Assembly (NCBI RefSeq): GCF_000381905.1
Contig: NZ_KB907245.1
Location: 2,951 to 66,950, forward strand
From: Paenibacillus fonticola DSM 21315
Lineage (GTDB): Bacteria; Bacillota; Bacilli; Paenibacillales; Paenibacillaceae
Length of the DNA stretch: 64,000 nt
Direction of reading: 5' to 3'
The notes under the pieces were generated by a model, which ran no database searches, had not been told where the DNA came from, and was given only the letters and a program-made list of their open reading frames with translations. Of the stretch, positions 37,934 to 47,287 are shown one piece after another (position 1 is the stretch's first letter; each line of letters begins with the position of its first letter). Made by a program: the position numbers and the translations under genes.

Positions 37934-40651
37934 ATGACAACGAAAGATTTTTTCTCTGTCTCCCGTAATCTCGAAGTTGGGGGAAAGAACTACCGTTACT
38001 ATGATTTGCAGTTGCTGGAACAACAAGGTCTCGGTTCAATTTCCAAGCTGCCTTTTTCCATTAAAGTGCTGCTGGAGGCTGCCGTTCGTCAATTTGATGG
38101 AAGAGCAATTACCGAGGAACACGTAAAGCAAATCGCCGGCTGGAGTGAAGGTCAGGATCAGAACAAGGAAATTCCTTTTATTCCTGCCCGTATCGTTCTG
38201 CAGGACTTTACAGGCGTGCCTGTAGTCGTTGATCTCGCTGCAATGCGTGATACAGTGAAGAAAGCAGGCGGTGATCCAAAGCAAATCAACCCGCTTGTTC
38301 CTGTTGATCTCGTCATTGACCACTCTGTCATGGTCGATGCTTTCGGTACACCGGAAGCTCTGGAATATAATATGAAAGTGGAATTTGAACGCAACGAGGA
38401 GCGCTATCGTTTCCTTCGCTGGGCCCAAACCGCTTTCAATAATTTCCGCGCTGTTCCCCCAGCTACCGGTATCGTTCACCAGGTCAACCTGGAGTATCTG
38501 GCTTCGGTGGCCGCCACTAAGACGATCGACGGCGAGACCGTTGTATTCCCGGATTCCCTCGTCGGTACTGACTCCCATACGACGATGATTAACGGTCTGG
38601 GCGTTGTCGGATGGGGGGTTGGCGGCATTGAGGCGGAAGCCGGCATGCTCGGCCAACCGTTGTACTTCGTTGCACCTGAAGTTATTGGGTTCAAGCTGGT
38701 AGGCAGCCTGACAGAAGGCGCTACTGCAACTGACCTAGCACTTACTGTAACGCAAATGCTCCGTAAAAAAGGCGTCGTCGGCAAATTCGTCGAGTTCTAC
38801 GGACCAGGTCTGGCCAATATCAGCCTTGCTGACCGGGCAACCGTAGCCAATATGGCTCCCGAGTACGGTGCGACGATCGGTTACTTCCCTGTCGACAACG
38901 AGACGCTGTCCTATTTGCGCAGCACAGGCCGCTCTGAGGAGCAAATCGCTTTGGTCGAAGCTTATTACAAAGCGCAAGGCATGTTCCGTACGAGCGATAC
39001 TGTAGATCCAGAGTTCACGGATCTGATCGAGCTTGATCTCGCTTCCGTCGTGCCAAGCCTTGCTGGCCCAAAACGCCCGCAGGATCGCATCGAGCTGACG
39101 GATATGAAGGAGAACTTCAACGGCATTATCCGCACTCCAGTCGATAAGGGCGGCTATGGCCTTAGCGATGAGAAGGTAAACCAGAAAGTTACCGTCAAGC
39201 ATCCGGACGGCAGCACTAGCGAGCTTGGAGCCGGCGCAGTTGTCATCGCTGCGATCACGAGCTGTACAAACACCTCGAATCCAAGTGTTATGATCGGCGC
39301 AGGCCTGCTTGCCAAGAAAGCGGTCGAGCGCGGCCTTACAAAGCCGGGCTATGTGAAGACCAGCTTGACGCCAGGTTCGCTTGTCGTTACCGAATACCTG
39401 AACAAAGCCGGACTTATCGATTCCTTCGAAGCGCTCGGCTTCCACGTTGCCGGTTACGGCTGTGCGACCTGTATTGGTAACTCCGGTCCGCTTCCAGATG
39501 AAGTTAGCGCAGCGATTGCCGAGAATGACCTTACTGTAGCCGCTGTACTGTCCGGTAACCGGAACTTCGAGGGCCGTGTTCACGCCCAGGTTAAAGCGAA
39601 CTATCTGGCTTCTCCGCCGCTCGTTGTAGCCTACGCATTGGCTGGAACGGTAAATATTGATCTGCAAAGCGAGCCACTCGGCTACGATCAAAATAATCAG
39701 CCGGTTTATTTGAAGGACATTTGGCCATCTTCGGCAGAGATCAAGGAAGCGATCGGTCTCTCCGTTAGCCCGGAAATGTTCCGCAGCAAATACGAGAACG
39801 TATTTACTCAGAACGAACGCTGGAACGCCATTCCAGTACCAGAAGGCGAATTGTATGAGTGGGATGAGAAGTCCACGTACATTCAAAACCCGCCGTTCTT
39901 CGAAAAAATTGGCGACGGCCTGCAGGACATCACTGATATCCGCAGCGCTCGCGTGCTCGCTTTGCTTGGCGATTCGGTCACAACCGACCACATCTCGCCG
40001 GCAGGTAATATCTCGCCGACAAGTCCGGCCGGCATTTACCTGAACGATCATGGCGTGGCCCGCAAGGACTTCAACTCCTATGGCTCCCGCCGTGGTAACC
40101 ATGAGGTCATGATGCGGGGGACATTCGCCAACATCCGTATTCGCAACCAAGTCGCTCCAGGTACAGAAGGCGGCGTAACGAAGTATCTGCCTACAGATGA
40201 GCTTATGTCCATCTACGATGCTTCAATGAACTACCAGGCAAATGGCCAAAATCTCGTCGTCATCGCTGGCAAAGAGTACGGTACAGGCAGCTCCCGCGAC
40301 TGGGCGGCCAAAGGAACTTACCTGCTTGGCGTTAAAGCCGTCATCGCCGAAAGCTTCGAGCGGATTCACCGCAGTAACCTGGTCGGCATGGGCGTGCTCC
40401 CGCTCCAGTTCCAGGACGGACATGGCTGGAAGACGCTGGGGATTGACGGTACAGAGACGTTTGATATTATCGGGCTGAGCAATGACGTTAAGCCTGGCCA
40501 AGAACTGACCGTTGTAGCGACCCGCCAAGACGGCACGCAGTTTGAATTTACGGCAATCGCCCGTCTCGACAGCATGGTCGACGTCGACTACTACCACAAT
40601 GGCGGCATTTTGCAAACTGTACTGCGGCAAATGATTCAATCTAACAACTAA
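37934..40651 (+). CDS. acnA: Aconitate hydratase A
   Basis: 905 residues from the ATG at 37934 (AGGAGG 7 bases upstream). The [4Fe-4S] cysteines are in [14 protein letters not shown] and [12 protein letters not shown]. Active-site stretches [14 protein letters not shown] and the C-terminal swivel domain with [16 protein letters not shown] are present. It interconverts citrate and isocitrate in the citric acid cycle; without its cluster the related protein binds RNA. The leader carries a palindrome shared with the iclR gene, suggesting control by that regulator. Confidence 0.97.
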   Translation: MTTKDFFSVSRNLEVGGKNYRYYDLQLLEQQGLGSISKLPFSIKVLLEAAVRQFDGRAITEEHVKQIAGWSEGQDQNKEIPFIPARIVLQDFTGVPVVVDLAAMRDTVKKAGGDPKQINPLVPVDLVIDHSVMVDAFGTPEALEYNMKVEFERNEERYRFLRWAQTAFNNFRAVPPATGIVHQVNLEYLASVAATKTIDGETVVFPDSLVGTDSHTTMINGLGVVGWGVGGIEAEAGMLGQPLYFVAPEVIGFKLVGSLTEGATATDLALTVTQMLRKKGVVGKFVEFYGPGLANISLADRATVANMAPEYGATIGYFPVDNETLSYLRSTGRSEEQIALVEAYYKAQGMFRTSDTVDPEFTDLIELDLASVVPSLAGPKRPQDRIELTDMKENFNGIIRTPVDKGGYGLSDEKVNQKVTVKHPDGSTSELGAGAVVIAAITSCTNTSNPSVMIGAGLLAKKAVERGLTKPGYVKTSLTPGSLVVTEYLNKAGLIDSFEALGFHVAGYGCATCIGNSGPLPDEVSAAIAENDLTVAAVLSGNRNFEGRVHAQVKANYLASPPLVVAYALAGTVNIDLQSEPLGYDQNNQPVYLKDIWPSSAEIKEAIGLSVSPEMFRSKYENVFTQNERWNAIPVPEGELYEWDEKSTYIQNPPFFEKIGDGLQDITDIRSARVLALLGDSVTTDHISPAGNISPTSPAGIYLNDHGVARKDFNSYGSRRGNHEVMMRGTFANIRIRNQVAPGTEGGVTKYLPTDELMSIYDASMNYQANGQNLVVIAGKEYGTGSSRDWAAKGTYLLGVKAVIAESFERIHRSNLVGMGVLPLQFQDGHGWKTLGIDGTETFDIIGLSNDVKPGQELTVVATRQDGTQFEFTAIARLDSMVDVDYYHNGGILQTVLRQMIQSNN

Positions 40652-40671
40652 TATTAAATACTTGTTTTTAG

Positions 40672-40711
40672 GAATGTTCTATCCAACTTTTGGGTGGGAC
40701 ATTCTTTTTTT
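40672..40711 (+). terminator. Terminator of acnA
   Basis: GAATGT ... ACATTC stem with internal pairing, followed by TTTTTTT, starting 20 bases after the acnA stop. Confidence 0.8.
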
Positions 40712-40739
40712 GTGCAAATTTCGCAGGTACAAGAATTTA

Positions 40740-40866
40740 AAGGTAGGCAGCGATTAGTTGGGGAGTAGGAGTGAGTTGCTGGTGAGTAACTGGTGAGCGG
40801 GTGATAAGTAGCTGGTGAGTAGGTGGTGAGTAGGTAATGAGCAGATAATGAGCAGATAATGAGCAA
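40740..40866. repeat. Degenerate GGTGAGTAG / AATGAGCAG short repeats
   Basis: About ten imperfect copies of a 9-11 base word: GGTGAGTAGCT and GGTGAGTAGGT variants first, then AATGAGCAGAT. No ORF with a ribosome site runs through it. It follows the acnA terminator. Confidence 0.7.
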
Positions 40867-40897
40867 GCAGTAATCGAGTTTGAACTGTATTTGTACT

Positions 40898-41083
40898 GCA
40901 ACGGACCCTGAATCCGCTATTTGGCTAAAATACGTCGATCACGGCAAGCTAACGGACTCAGATGCACTTATTTGTATATAATACCCAAAAAACTGGACAA
41001 TAATTACTAAATAAGGTCTTCTGTGTCCGTTACTTACTGGAATAGTTGAAATATGCGCAAATAGCGCCTCCTGTGTCCGTTAC
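40898..41083. repeat. Four copies of a 25-bp repeat, two inverted and two direct
   Basis: Consensus AAATA-N7-CTGNGTCCGTTAC with small differences. Copies: 40898-40922 and 40950-40973 on the minus strand, 41009-41033 and 41059-41083 on the plus strand. The two orientations face each other, so the transcript could fold into long hairpins. No gene is seen here. Confidence 0.75.
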
Positions 41084-41159
41084 TACCTTTACTAGCTTGC
41101 CTTCACTACCTTTACTGCCATTACTGACTTTACTGCCATTACCACCTGCACCACCGCAA

Positions 41160-41300
41160 CCACCATTACCATCAAATCAAATCAAATCAAGCCAAGCCAA
41201 GCTAGGCAAGCCAAATCAAATCAAACAAGCCAAGCCAGGCCAGGCCAAGCTAGGCCAAGCCAAGCCAATTCAAGTCAAGACAAGCCAAACAAACTAATCG
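41160..41300. repeat. CAAGCCAAGC / AAATCAAATC simple-sequence tract
   Basis: About 130 bases made of 5-base words (AAATC, AAGCC, AGGCC, AAGCT), strand-asymmetric and G-poor in its first part. Non-coding as far as can be seen. Confidence 0.85.
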
Positions 41301-41331
41301 AGCCTCCTGCCACCTGACATTCAAAAAAGCA

Positions 41332-41360
41332 TTGCTTATATTCGTTGTAACTGTTATAGT
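41332..41360 (+). promoter_or_regulatory. Promoter of the GntR/membrane-protein pair
   Basis: TTGCTT, 17 bases, TATAGT, 35 bases before the GntR start codon. The -10 box lies inside the palindrome at 41351-41373. Confidence 0.65.
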
Positions 41361-41373
41361 ATATATATAACAG
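41351..41373. promoter_or_regulatory. Operator-like palindrome over the gntR promoter
   Basis: CTGTTATA-N7-TATAACAG, perfect 8-bp arms covering the -10 box. YtrA-subfamily GntR repressors usually bind such sites before their own operons. Confidence 0.65.
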
Positions 41374-41394
41374 ATAGTAAGTGGAGGTGTCATA

Positions 41395-41799
41395 TTGATT
41401 ATTGAACTTGATATGCAATCGGATATCCCTATTTACACCCAACTGGTCAACCAAATTATCGAAGGCATTGCCAGCGGACGGTTGAAGTTGGGGGAACCCC
41501 TTCCCTCGGTTCGGAGTTTAGCCGCGGATATCGGCGTTAACCTGCATACCGTAAACAAGGCTTATACCCTGCTCAAGCAGGACGGATATATTCAGGTGCA
41601 TCGCCAGCGCGGCGTCGTCATTGATCCAGAAGGCATGCCCCCTGTGACGGAGGAATTCATGGCCAAGCAGCACAGCCAGTTGAAGCCAATCGTCGCAGAA
41701 GCGATATGCCGGGGAATGGGCAAGCAGCAGTTGATTGATATGGTAGAACTCATCCATAAGGAAATCACAGAGACCGACAACGAAAAGGGGAATGCTTAA
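41395..41799 (+). CDS. GntR-family transcriptional regulator, YtrA subfamily
   Basis: 134 residues with a TTG start 7 bases after GGAGGTG. Winged-helix domain: IYTQLVNQIIEGIASGRLKLG, then LPSVRSLAADIGVNLHTVNKAY with the recognition helix, and a short C-terminal helix as in YtrA types. The stop overlaps the next start (TAATGA), so it is coupled to the membrane protein. Autorepression through the palindrome over its promoter is likely. Confidence 0.9.
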   Translation: MIIELDMQSDIPIYTQLVNQIIEGIASGRLKLGEPLPSVRSLAADIGVNLHTVNKAYTLLKQDGYIQVHRQRGVVIDPEGMPPVTEEFMAKQHSQLKPIVAEAICRGMGKQQLIDMVELIHKEITETDNEKGNA

Positions 41800-42896
41800 T
41801 GACACTATTATTTACCCTCACATTTTTATTTATGTTTATACCCATTTCAGCTCTTCTTGCTTTTATGCCTTATTTAACGAGGGAGACCGTAAGCTTCGGT
41901 ATTTCCATTAGCGAGGAAGTCTTCCGCAGTGAGCCGCTCCGCAAAATGCGAAAGAAATACGCTGTAATCAGTTTGGCTTTCTATATTCCTATATTTATTA
42001 TCTGTATCTATGTATCAATGCAGAGCAGTGCTGAGCTCCAGAGTGTGTTATTTGGAGTTATGATTTGTCTGATTGTGATCTTTTCCTTGGCTTTAAATAT
42101 AACTTTTTATTTTAATATGAAAAAACTGAAAGCCTCGCTTCCCGTATCTGTTCAGAAAAAGGCTGTGTTGGCTGTCGACACTTCCTTCCACCGTCAGAAG
42201 CTTGTATTGTCGAATAAATGGTATATTATCCATCTTATCCTTTCGCTTGTTAGCGCAGCTGCTGCTCTCATTTATTATGACAGCATTCCGGAACAGATTG
42301 CGATGAAGTTTGACTTGCAAGGCAACATCATCAACAGTGTCGCAAAATCGTATGTAACCGTACTGTATCCTAATCTCATGCAATTATTTATCATAGCGCT
42401 GTTTATATTTGTTAACTGGAGTATTCAACGCAGCAAACAGCAAATCAGCCCCGGTAATCCTGAGCATTCTGTGCGGCAAAATGTAGCTTTTCGCCGTCGC
42501 TGGTCCTTGTTTTCTATATTATCCGGACTTACGATTGTCGGCCTGTTTTCCTTCATACAATTGAATATGATTCATCCGCTGGAGAACAGCACAATGATGT
42601 TCGTCAGCCTGCTGCTCCCCCTATTTATCGTACTCTTTGCAATCATTCTATCCATTACGATTGGTCAAGGTGGCAGCCGGATTGGCCGTTCGAAGGACGG
42701 CTCCCCCGTCGTGCCCGTGAATGATGACGATTACTGGAAGCTGGGCATGTTTTACTACAACCCGAACGACCCTTCCCTATCCGTTGAGAAAAGAGTCGGC
42801 ATCGGCTGGACGATCAATTTCGCCCATCCTGGGGTTTGGTTCATTCTGTCAGGCTTAATTATCGTTATTGCCATAGGGCTCTTCCTGGGACTTTAA
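41799..42896 (+). CDS. DUF1648-type multi-pass membrane protein
   Basis: 365 residues with about eight hydrophobic helices. The DUF1648 core is seen as YYDSIPEQIAMKFDLQGNIIN (about 165-185, one residue run of the family), plus a C-terminal DUF5808-like stretch KLGMFYYNPNDPSLSVEKRVGIGW. Such proteins are often paired with YtrA-type regulators, as here. Role unknown; SdpI relatives give immunity to membrane toxins. Confidence 0.82.
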   Translation: MTLLFTLTFLFMFIPISALLAFMPYLTRETVSFGISISEEVFRSEPLRKMRKKYAVISLAFYIPIFIICIYVSMQSSAELQSVLFGVMICLIVIFSLALNITFYFNMKKLKASLPVSVQKKAVLAVDTSFHRQKLVLSNKWYIIHLILSLVSAAAALIYYDSIPEQIAMKFDLQGNIINSVAKSYVTVLYPNLMQLFIIALFIFVNWSIQRSKQQISPGNPEHSVRQNVAFRRRWSLFSILSGLTIVGLFSFIQLNMIHPLENSTMMFVSLLLPLFIVLFAIILSITIGQGGSRIGRSKDGSPVVPVNDDDYWKLGMFYYNPNDPSLSVEKRVGIGWTINFAHPGVWFILSGLIIVIAIGLFLGL

Positions 42897-42990
42897 CGAT
42901 CCATGAAATATGAAATATGACATATGATTTATGACATATGACAATTAACAATTAACAAACTAAAACATTATAACGGCAAAAACATCTAAA

Positions 42991-43019
42991 CAGGAGAAGC
43001 CGTCACATGGCTTCTCCTG
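42991..43019 (+). terminator. 11-bp perfect hairpin after the GntR operon
   Basis: CAGGAGAAGCC-N7-GGCTTCTCCTG followed by AATTTAAC. A strong stem but a poor T-run. The rest of 43020-43600 holds short CCAAGGGCAAA-type repeats (43100-43165) and no gene I can support. Confidence 0.55.
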
Positions 43020-43646
43020 AATTTAACTGCGCCAAAGCCAGATTACGTCAGATACAGAGCTTCAGCATCATCTTCCCATCGCGGCTGCATTTAAGCTACG
43101 GAACCCGGGGCCATCCGAGGCCAACCAAAGCCAACCAAGGGCAAACAAGGGCAAACAAGGGCATTCCCGCTAAAGGTTGACCACTCGTCATATGACGCCT
43201 GACCAGGACAGACGCCGTGCGCTGGGAGCTTCTAGCGATGCAGAAAAGCGATAATATCCTGGAGTTTTCCGTCATTCGCCGGGTTTGAGCGCAGTTCAGA
43301 CCACCTCATCCTTCACTACCTTACTAATTGCACTGTCTTACTATCTCTTTATATTTTTTAACTCAACTTTCGTACTTAAATAAGGGCTTAAGTGTAGACC
43401 CTCCAAGTTGGATTTAGCTGGATTCCATGTGTTTATTTTGTCTATCTTGCGCCAATGACGCGAAATAGCTGTATTCCGTGTGTCAAAAACATCGTTTTGG
43501 GCCTTATTAGCCTTAAACCTCATTTTAACGGTAAGAAATCCAACTAATTATACATTCAGAGATAGAGTACGGCTTTTAAATACAACAAATCCAGTTATTA
43601 TGCGCGATGAATCAGAGGGTATTCGAAATATTATGCCCACGAGAGA

Positions 43647-43799
43647 ATGCAAAAGCTCGGCCAAAGGCTGCGCAAGGAACTTTATGCCCGCAATCTGCAA
43701 CTGTATTTTAACGGCAAAGCTCCAGGACACAAAGAACCGTGCGCTTGCGGAAGCAGTAAAAAGTACAAGGCCTGCTGTGCCATTACCTCTTCAACATAA
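43647..43799 (+). CDS. SEC-C motif microprotein
   Basis: 50 residues. The C-terminal PCACGSSKKYKACC is a textbook SEC-C zinc motif, as found at the end of SecA. The N-terminal half, MQKLGQRLRKELYARNLQLY, is a basic helix. The frame is open for 12 codons above the ATG and the ribosome site is weak (GAGAGA), so it may be the tail of a decayed larger protein rather than a complete gene. It ends 28 bases before the convergent iclR gene. Confidence 0.5.
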   Translation: MQKLGQRLRKELYARNLQLYFNGKAPGHKEPCACGSSKKYKACCAITSST

Positions 43800-43826
43800 C
43801 CCGTCCTTTCACAGCATGATACAAAT

Positions 43827-44573
43827 TTAGGCATGAATCATCATGCCCATATCGCGGGCCGCTTCGACCAGCACAGGGCCGAATTCAATCAGAGTTTGTG
43901 GCGACAGCCTGCTGACAGGCCCCGATACGGACAGAGCCGCAGCTATTCCCCCGCTTCGATCAAAAATCGGCGCGGACACCGCGGCAGCCCCGGGCTCACG
44001 CTCCTCATAACTGGTTGCATATCCGGACTGCCGAATGTCCTGGAGCTGGGACACATATATTTCCTTATCAACCGCCGCAGGCCAGTCCGGGCTGTTCAGT
44101 ACGGCTTGCAATACCGATTCATCGGCATAAGCGAGCAGCACCTTGCTGGATGCGCCGACATAAAGCGGCAGCCTTGCACCAACCGGAGCTACTCTGCGAA
44201 TAGCCTGATTGCTCTGAACCGCTTGGATTCTCAGCCGATCTGTACCGTCCCGCAAATAAAGGCTAACTGTTTCCCCCAGCCGATCGCGAAGCTGCTCCAT
44301 TTGTGGAAGCAGCAGGACAGCCGGATCATCGCTATGCGACAAATGCGCAGACAGCTCCCATATTTTTAAACCCAGCCTATATTTTTCCGTTGCCGTATCA
44401 CGAATGACAAAGCCTTTATCCTCTAGCGTCGTCATCAAGCGATGCACCGTACTTTTGTGAAGTCCGATACTGTTGGCAATTTCCGTTAGTCCGAGCTCAT
44501 TCCCCTTCGTAAAGCACATCAATATATCAAGCGCCCGCTCTACCGCGCGAACGGTTAATTTTCGGTCTTCCAT
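43827..44573 (-). CDS. IclR-family transcriptional regulator
   Basis: 248 residues. N-terminal winged helix (VRAVERALDILMCF, then GLTEIANSIGLHKSTVHRLM) and C-terminal ligand-binding domain with KVLLAYADE and GYATSYEEREPGAAAVSAPIFD. GGAGAGGTGAGG precedes the ATG. A promoter (TTGACG-17-TATAAT) and the palindrome GTTTCA-N5-TGAAAC stand immediately upstream, consistent with autoregulation. The same palindrome stands before acnA. Ligand unknown. Confidence 0.92.
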   Translation of the reverse strand: MEDRKLTVRAVERALDILMCFTKGNELGLTEIANSIGLHKSTVHRLMTTLEDKGFVIRDTATEKYRLGLKIWELSAHLSHSDDPAVLLLPQMEQLRDRLGETVSLYLRDGTDRLRIQAVQSNQAIRRVAPVGARLPLYVGASSKVLLAYADESVLQAVLNSPDWPAAVDKEIYVSQLQDIRQSGYATSYEEREPGAAAVSAPIFDRSGGIAAALSVSGPVSRLSPQTLIEFGPVLVEAARDMGMMIHA

Positions 44574-44593
44574 CCGACCTCACCTCTCCATAA

Positions 44594-44610
44594 GTTTCAC
44601 TACGTGAAAC
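44594..44610. promoter_or_regulatory. Palindrome before iclR gene, candidate autoregulatory operator
   Basis: GTTTCA-CTACG-TGAAAC (extended arms GTTTCAC/GTGAAAC), between the promoter and the ribosome site of the IclR gene. Same spacing and arms as the palindrome before acnA. Confidence 0.7.
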
Positions 44611-44622
44611 GTGGTTACATAA

Positions 44623-44651
44623 ATTATATGTAAAACATTCTCAATCGTCAA
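44623..44651 (-). promoter_or_regulatory. Sigma-A promoter of the IclR-family gene
   Basis: On the minus strand TTGACG, 17 bases, TATAAT; the start site is near 44617, just before the palindrome. Confidence 0.75.
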
Positions 44652-44819
44652 TGCATCACGTACGCATTATCATCCTATCATTGACTTTACTGAACCTATT
44701 GCCTTACGATATTTTTATAAGATTCGCCTGGAATCGACATATTAAGATTTATTTCATCTGATCCCTGGTGTATGCCCGGGTATATATTGTACTAAATATA
44801 TGATGAGGAGGGGAAGAAC

Positions 44820-45827
44820 ATGAGTCCAACAACCCGGAGTGATCTTCCCTTAAGATCAGGACTGAAAGACACTCCACCGCCACAGACGCGCATATTGTCC
44901 GCACGGCAGGTCAGCCTCAAGCACATTTTAGTGGCTCTTCTGCTATCTTCCTTGTTTTTTCTAATATTCTGCTTCATTGTCCTGCACGGATATATTGCCT
45001 GGGTGCTGTCCAATCCTAATGTTGCTCCTTTGTATTCCAATCCGAAGCTGTCCAAAAATTTAGCATATGAAGATGTTTTTTTCCCGGCGGCAGATAGCAG
45101 CCGCATGATGCAAGGCTGGTACATTCCGGCTGAGCATTCCACGAAAACGATTGTATTTAGCCATGGCTACGGAGCGAACCGCGAAGAGCCCTGGGTACCA
45201 ATGTACGATTTGGCTCATTACGCCAATCGCCTCAATTATAATGTCATTATGTTCGACTATGGCTTCGCGGCACAGACGAGTAAGGAGGTCGCGACCGGCG
45301 GCAAGAAGGAAGCGGAACAGCTGCTGGGTGCAATTCAACTTGCCAAACAACGCGGAGCAGAAGAAATTGTTGTATGGGGCTTCTCCATGGGAGCAGGCAC
45401 AGCGCTTCAGGCAGCGCTAACAAGTAAAGATATCGATGCCATGATTCTGGACAGCACCTTCCTGCTGGAGCCTGATACGATGTACCATAATATCCGCCAG
45501 CATATCGATTTGCCACGGCACCCTTCCCTGGAAATTATCGGTCTCCTGCTTCCAGTGCTGAACGGAACGAGCATGCGCCAAATTCCGTATACCGAGGTCA
45601 AAGCGAACGATTATCCCTTCCCAACCCTGTTTATCCATGGAACAGAGGATGAGAAGGCGCCTTATCCTATCGCCGAGAAGCTGGCTGAGAACCAGACGAA
45701 TGCCGCTTCAGACGTCTGGATCGTGCAAGGCTCGCATCATGAGATGATTTTCCGGGAGCATCCGAAAGAATACCTTCGCAAAGTTTCCAAGTTTCTAAGC
45801 AGTGTAGAGCCCGCGAAGGCGAAATAA
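44820..45827 (+). CDS. Alpha/beta hydrolase, membrane-anchored
   Basis: 335 residues. One membrane helix near residues 35-60, then an alpha/beta-hydrolase fold: oxyanion stretch VFSHGYGANREEP, nucleophile elbow VWGFSMGAGTALQ (Ser), Asp in FIHGTEDEKAP and His in GSHHEMIF. It resembles the YqkD/BEM46 group of extracellular-facing esterases. GAGGAGGGG precedes the ATG. Substrate unknown. Confidence 0.87.
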   Translation: MSPTTRSDLPLRSGLKDTPPPQTRILSARQVSLKHILVALLLSSLFFLIFCFIVLHGYIAWVLSNPNVAPLYSNPKLSKNLAYEDVFFPAADSSRMMQGWYIPAEHSTKTIVFSHGYGANREEPWVPMYDLAHYANRLNYNVIMFDYGFAAQTSKEVATGGKKEAEQLLGAIQLAKQRGAEEIVVWGFSMGAGTALQAALTSKDIDAMILDSTFLLEPDTMYHNIRQHIDLPRHPSLEIIGLLLPVLNGTSMRQIPYTEVKANDYPFPTLFIHGTEDEKAPYPIAEKLAENQTNAASDVWIVQGSHHEMIFREHPKEYLRKVSKFLSSVEPAKAK

Positions 45828-45916
45828 TATTAATTGCGGCCCGTATACCAAGGCATAGGCCAACCCTTCATTCGCATAATCTTGTATTGCCGATTAAATC
45901 GAAGGAGGTTAACCCG

Positions 45917-47212
45917 ATGCTATTGGTCTACGGGCCCTATTTGCCTGTCCGCATTCTGGAAGAGATCCGCTTCTGGAAGCAGCAGGAGGCAGAGCATACC
46001 GACGTAATTAAAGCCATCGTTCCTGGACTTGAGCCTTACTATGTTCAACTTCTGAACGATTGGAAAAGAGTGTTTGAAGAGACTACGCTAGCCGCCAACC
46101 AATTACTGCAGTATGCAACGTCCTCCCAGCATGCCGCCTGTGATCCGAAATTAATACATGAGACAGAGAAGCTGCTGAACACCGCATTCCGCCAATCTCA
46201 TGAATTCGTAAGACAACTGTATACGATTCTGGACTGCAGTCATGCGGTAAAAGCTGTCCCGCTTGCGAAGACCGTCCTGCTCCACATTATCCGCGAGTCG
46301 GAATATTTCTTGGGTGTGCTGGAGACGTTGAACTCCCCTGGCGCCATCAAAAGAAACTCTGAGCAGTTCCCTTCCACCCCTGATCTTCAGCAAATTGCAG
46401 GCGACCCGCATCAGCTGCTGGGAAATGGTTTCCCCGATTCAAGCCCAGATTTATCAGACTTCGGCCCGGATTTCGACTCGAAACCCAGAACGGAACCCTG
46501 GTCGGAGTCCTGGTCGGAGCCAAAGCTAAAAATTGCGGCCTATGAAGAGGAAATGACAATCAATGACAACAGGGATAAGGACGATGCCGTTCCGATTGGC
46601 GGACATACGCTGCCCCCGCTTCCTTATCCTTACAACGCATTAGAACCGCATATCGATGAGAAAACAGTGCGCATACATCATGACATCCATCATAAGAGCT
46701 ACGTTGACAATCTGAATAAAGCAGAGAAGAAACTGCAGGAAGCCCGTAAATCGGGGAATTTCGACCTGATAAAGCATTGGGAGCGGGAGCTGGCATTCAA
46801 CGGTGCTGGACATTACCTGCATACGATCTACTGGGATACAATGAATCCCAAAGGAGGAGGCAAGCCCCAAGGCGAACTTGCTGAGCAAATCCGCAAAGAC
46901 TTCGGCAGCTATGAGGCATTCAAGAATCAATTTACGAATGCCGCGGATAAAGTGGAAGGCGGCGGCTGGGCCATTTTAGTCTGGAGTCCGCGCAGTCATC
47001 GCCTGGAAATTTTAATGGCCGAGAAGCATCAGAACTTATCGCAATGGGATGTCGTTCCGCTGCTCGCGTTGGATGTCTGGGAGCATTCCTATTATTTAAA
47101 GCACCAAAATGAGCGGGCGAAATATATTGCCGACTGGTGGAAAGTCGTTTACTGGCCGGAAGTCGCAAAACGATTTGAAAAGGCTAGGCAGCTCAAATGG
47201 CAGCCGTTTTAA
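45917..47212 (+). CDS. Fe/Mn superoxide dismutase with N-terminal helical domain
   Basis: 431 residues from the ATG at 45917 (AAGGAGG upstream). Residues 1-140 are an all-helical DUF2935-like region (ILEEIRFWKQQEAEH, then ESEYFLGVLETL). An acidic, Pro-rich linker (about 150-215) follows, then a complete Fe/Mn SOD domain from HTLPPLPYPYNALEP, with metal ligands in RIHHDIHHKSYV, FNGAGHYLH and LLALDVWEHSYYL. Usual SODs are about 200 residues. It removes superoxide; there is no signal peptide. Metal preference is not certain from the sequence. Confidence 0.92.
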   Translation: MLLVYGPYLPVRILEEIRFWKQQEAEHTDVIKAIVPGLEPYYVQLLNDWKRVFEETTLAANQLLQYATSSQHAACDPKLIHETEKLLNTAFRQSHEFVRQLYTILDCSHAVKAVPLAKTVLLHIIRESEYFLGVLETLNSPGAIKRNSEQFPSTPDLQQIAGDPHQLLGNGFPDSSPDLSDFGPDFDSKPRTEPWSESWSEPKLKIAAYEEEMTINDNRDKDDAVPIGGHTLPPLPYPYNALEPHIDEKTVRIHHDIHHKSYVDNLNKAEKKLQEARKSGNFDLIKHWERELAFNGAGHYLHTIYWDTMNPKGGGKPQGELAEQIRKDFGSYEAFKNQFTNAADKVEGGGWAILVWSPRSHRLEILMAEKHQNLSQWDVVPLLALDVWEHSYYLKHQNERAKYIADWWKVVYWPEVAKRFEKARQLKWQPF

Positions 47213-47232
47213 TTTTAAATACATTTGCAAAG

Positions 47233-47280
47233 AAAAACGGCTGCCTCTCGGTTCTTCACCGATAAGCAGCCTGTTTCTTT
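47233..47280. terminator. Bidirectional terminator between sod and the ABC permease
   Basis: GGCTGC/GCAGCC outer stem with GGT/ACC inside, an A-run on the left and a T-rich run on the right. It serves two convergent genes. Confidence 0.75.
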
Positions 47281-47287
47281 ATGGCTG

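Noticed and set aside
38735..40150. 471-codon minus-strand ORF
   Set aside because: It lies entirely antisense to acnA, has no recognisable family and no ribosome site; a shadow of codon bias.
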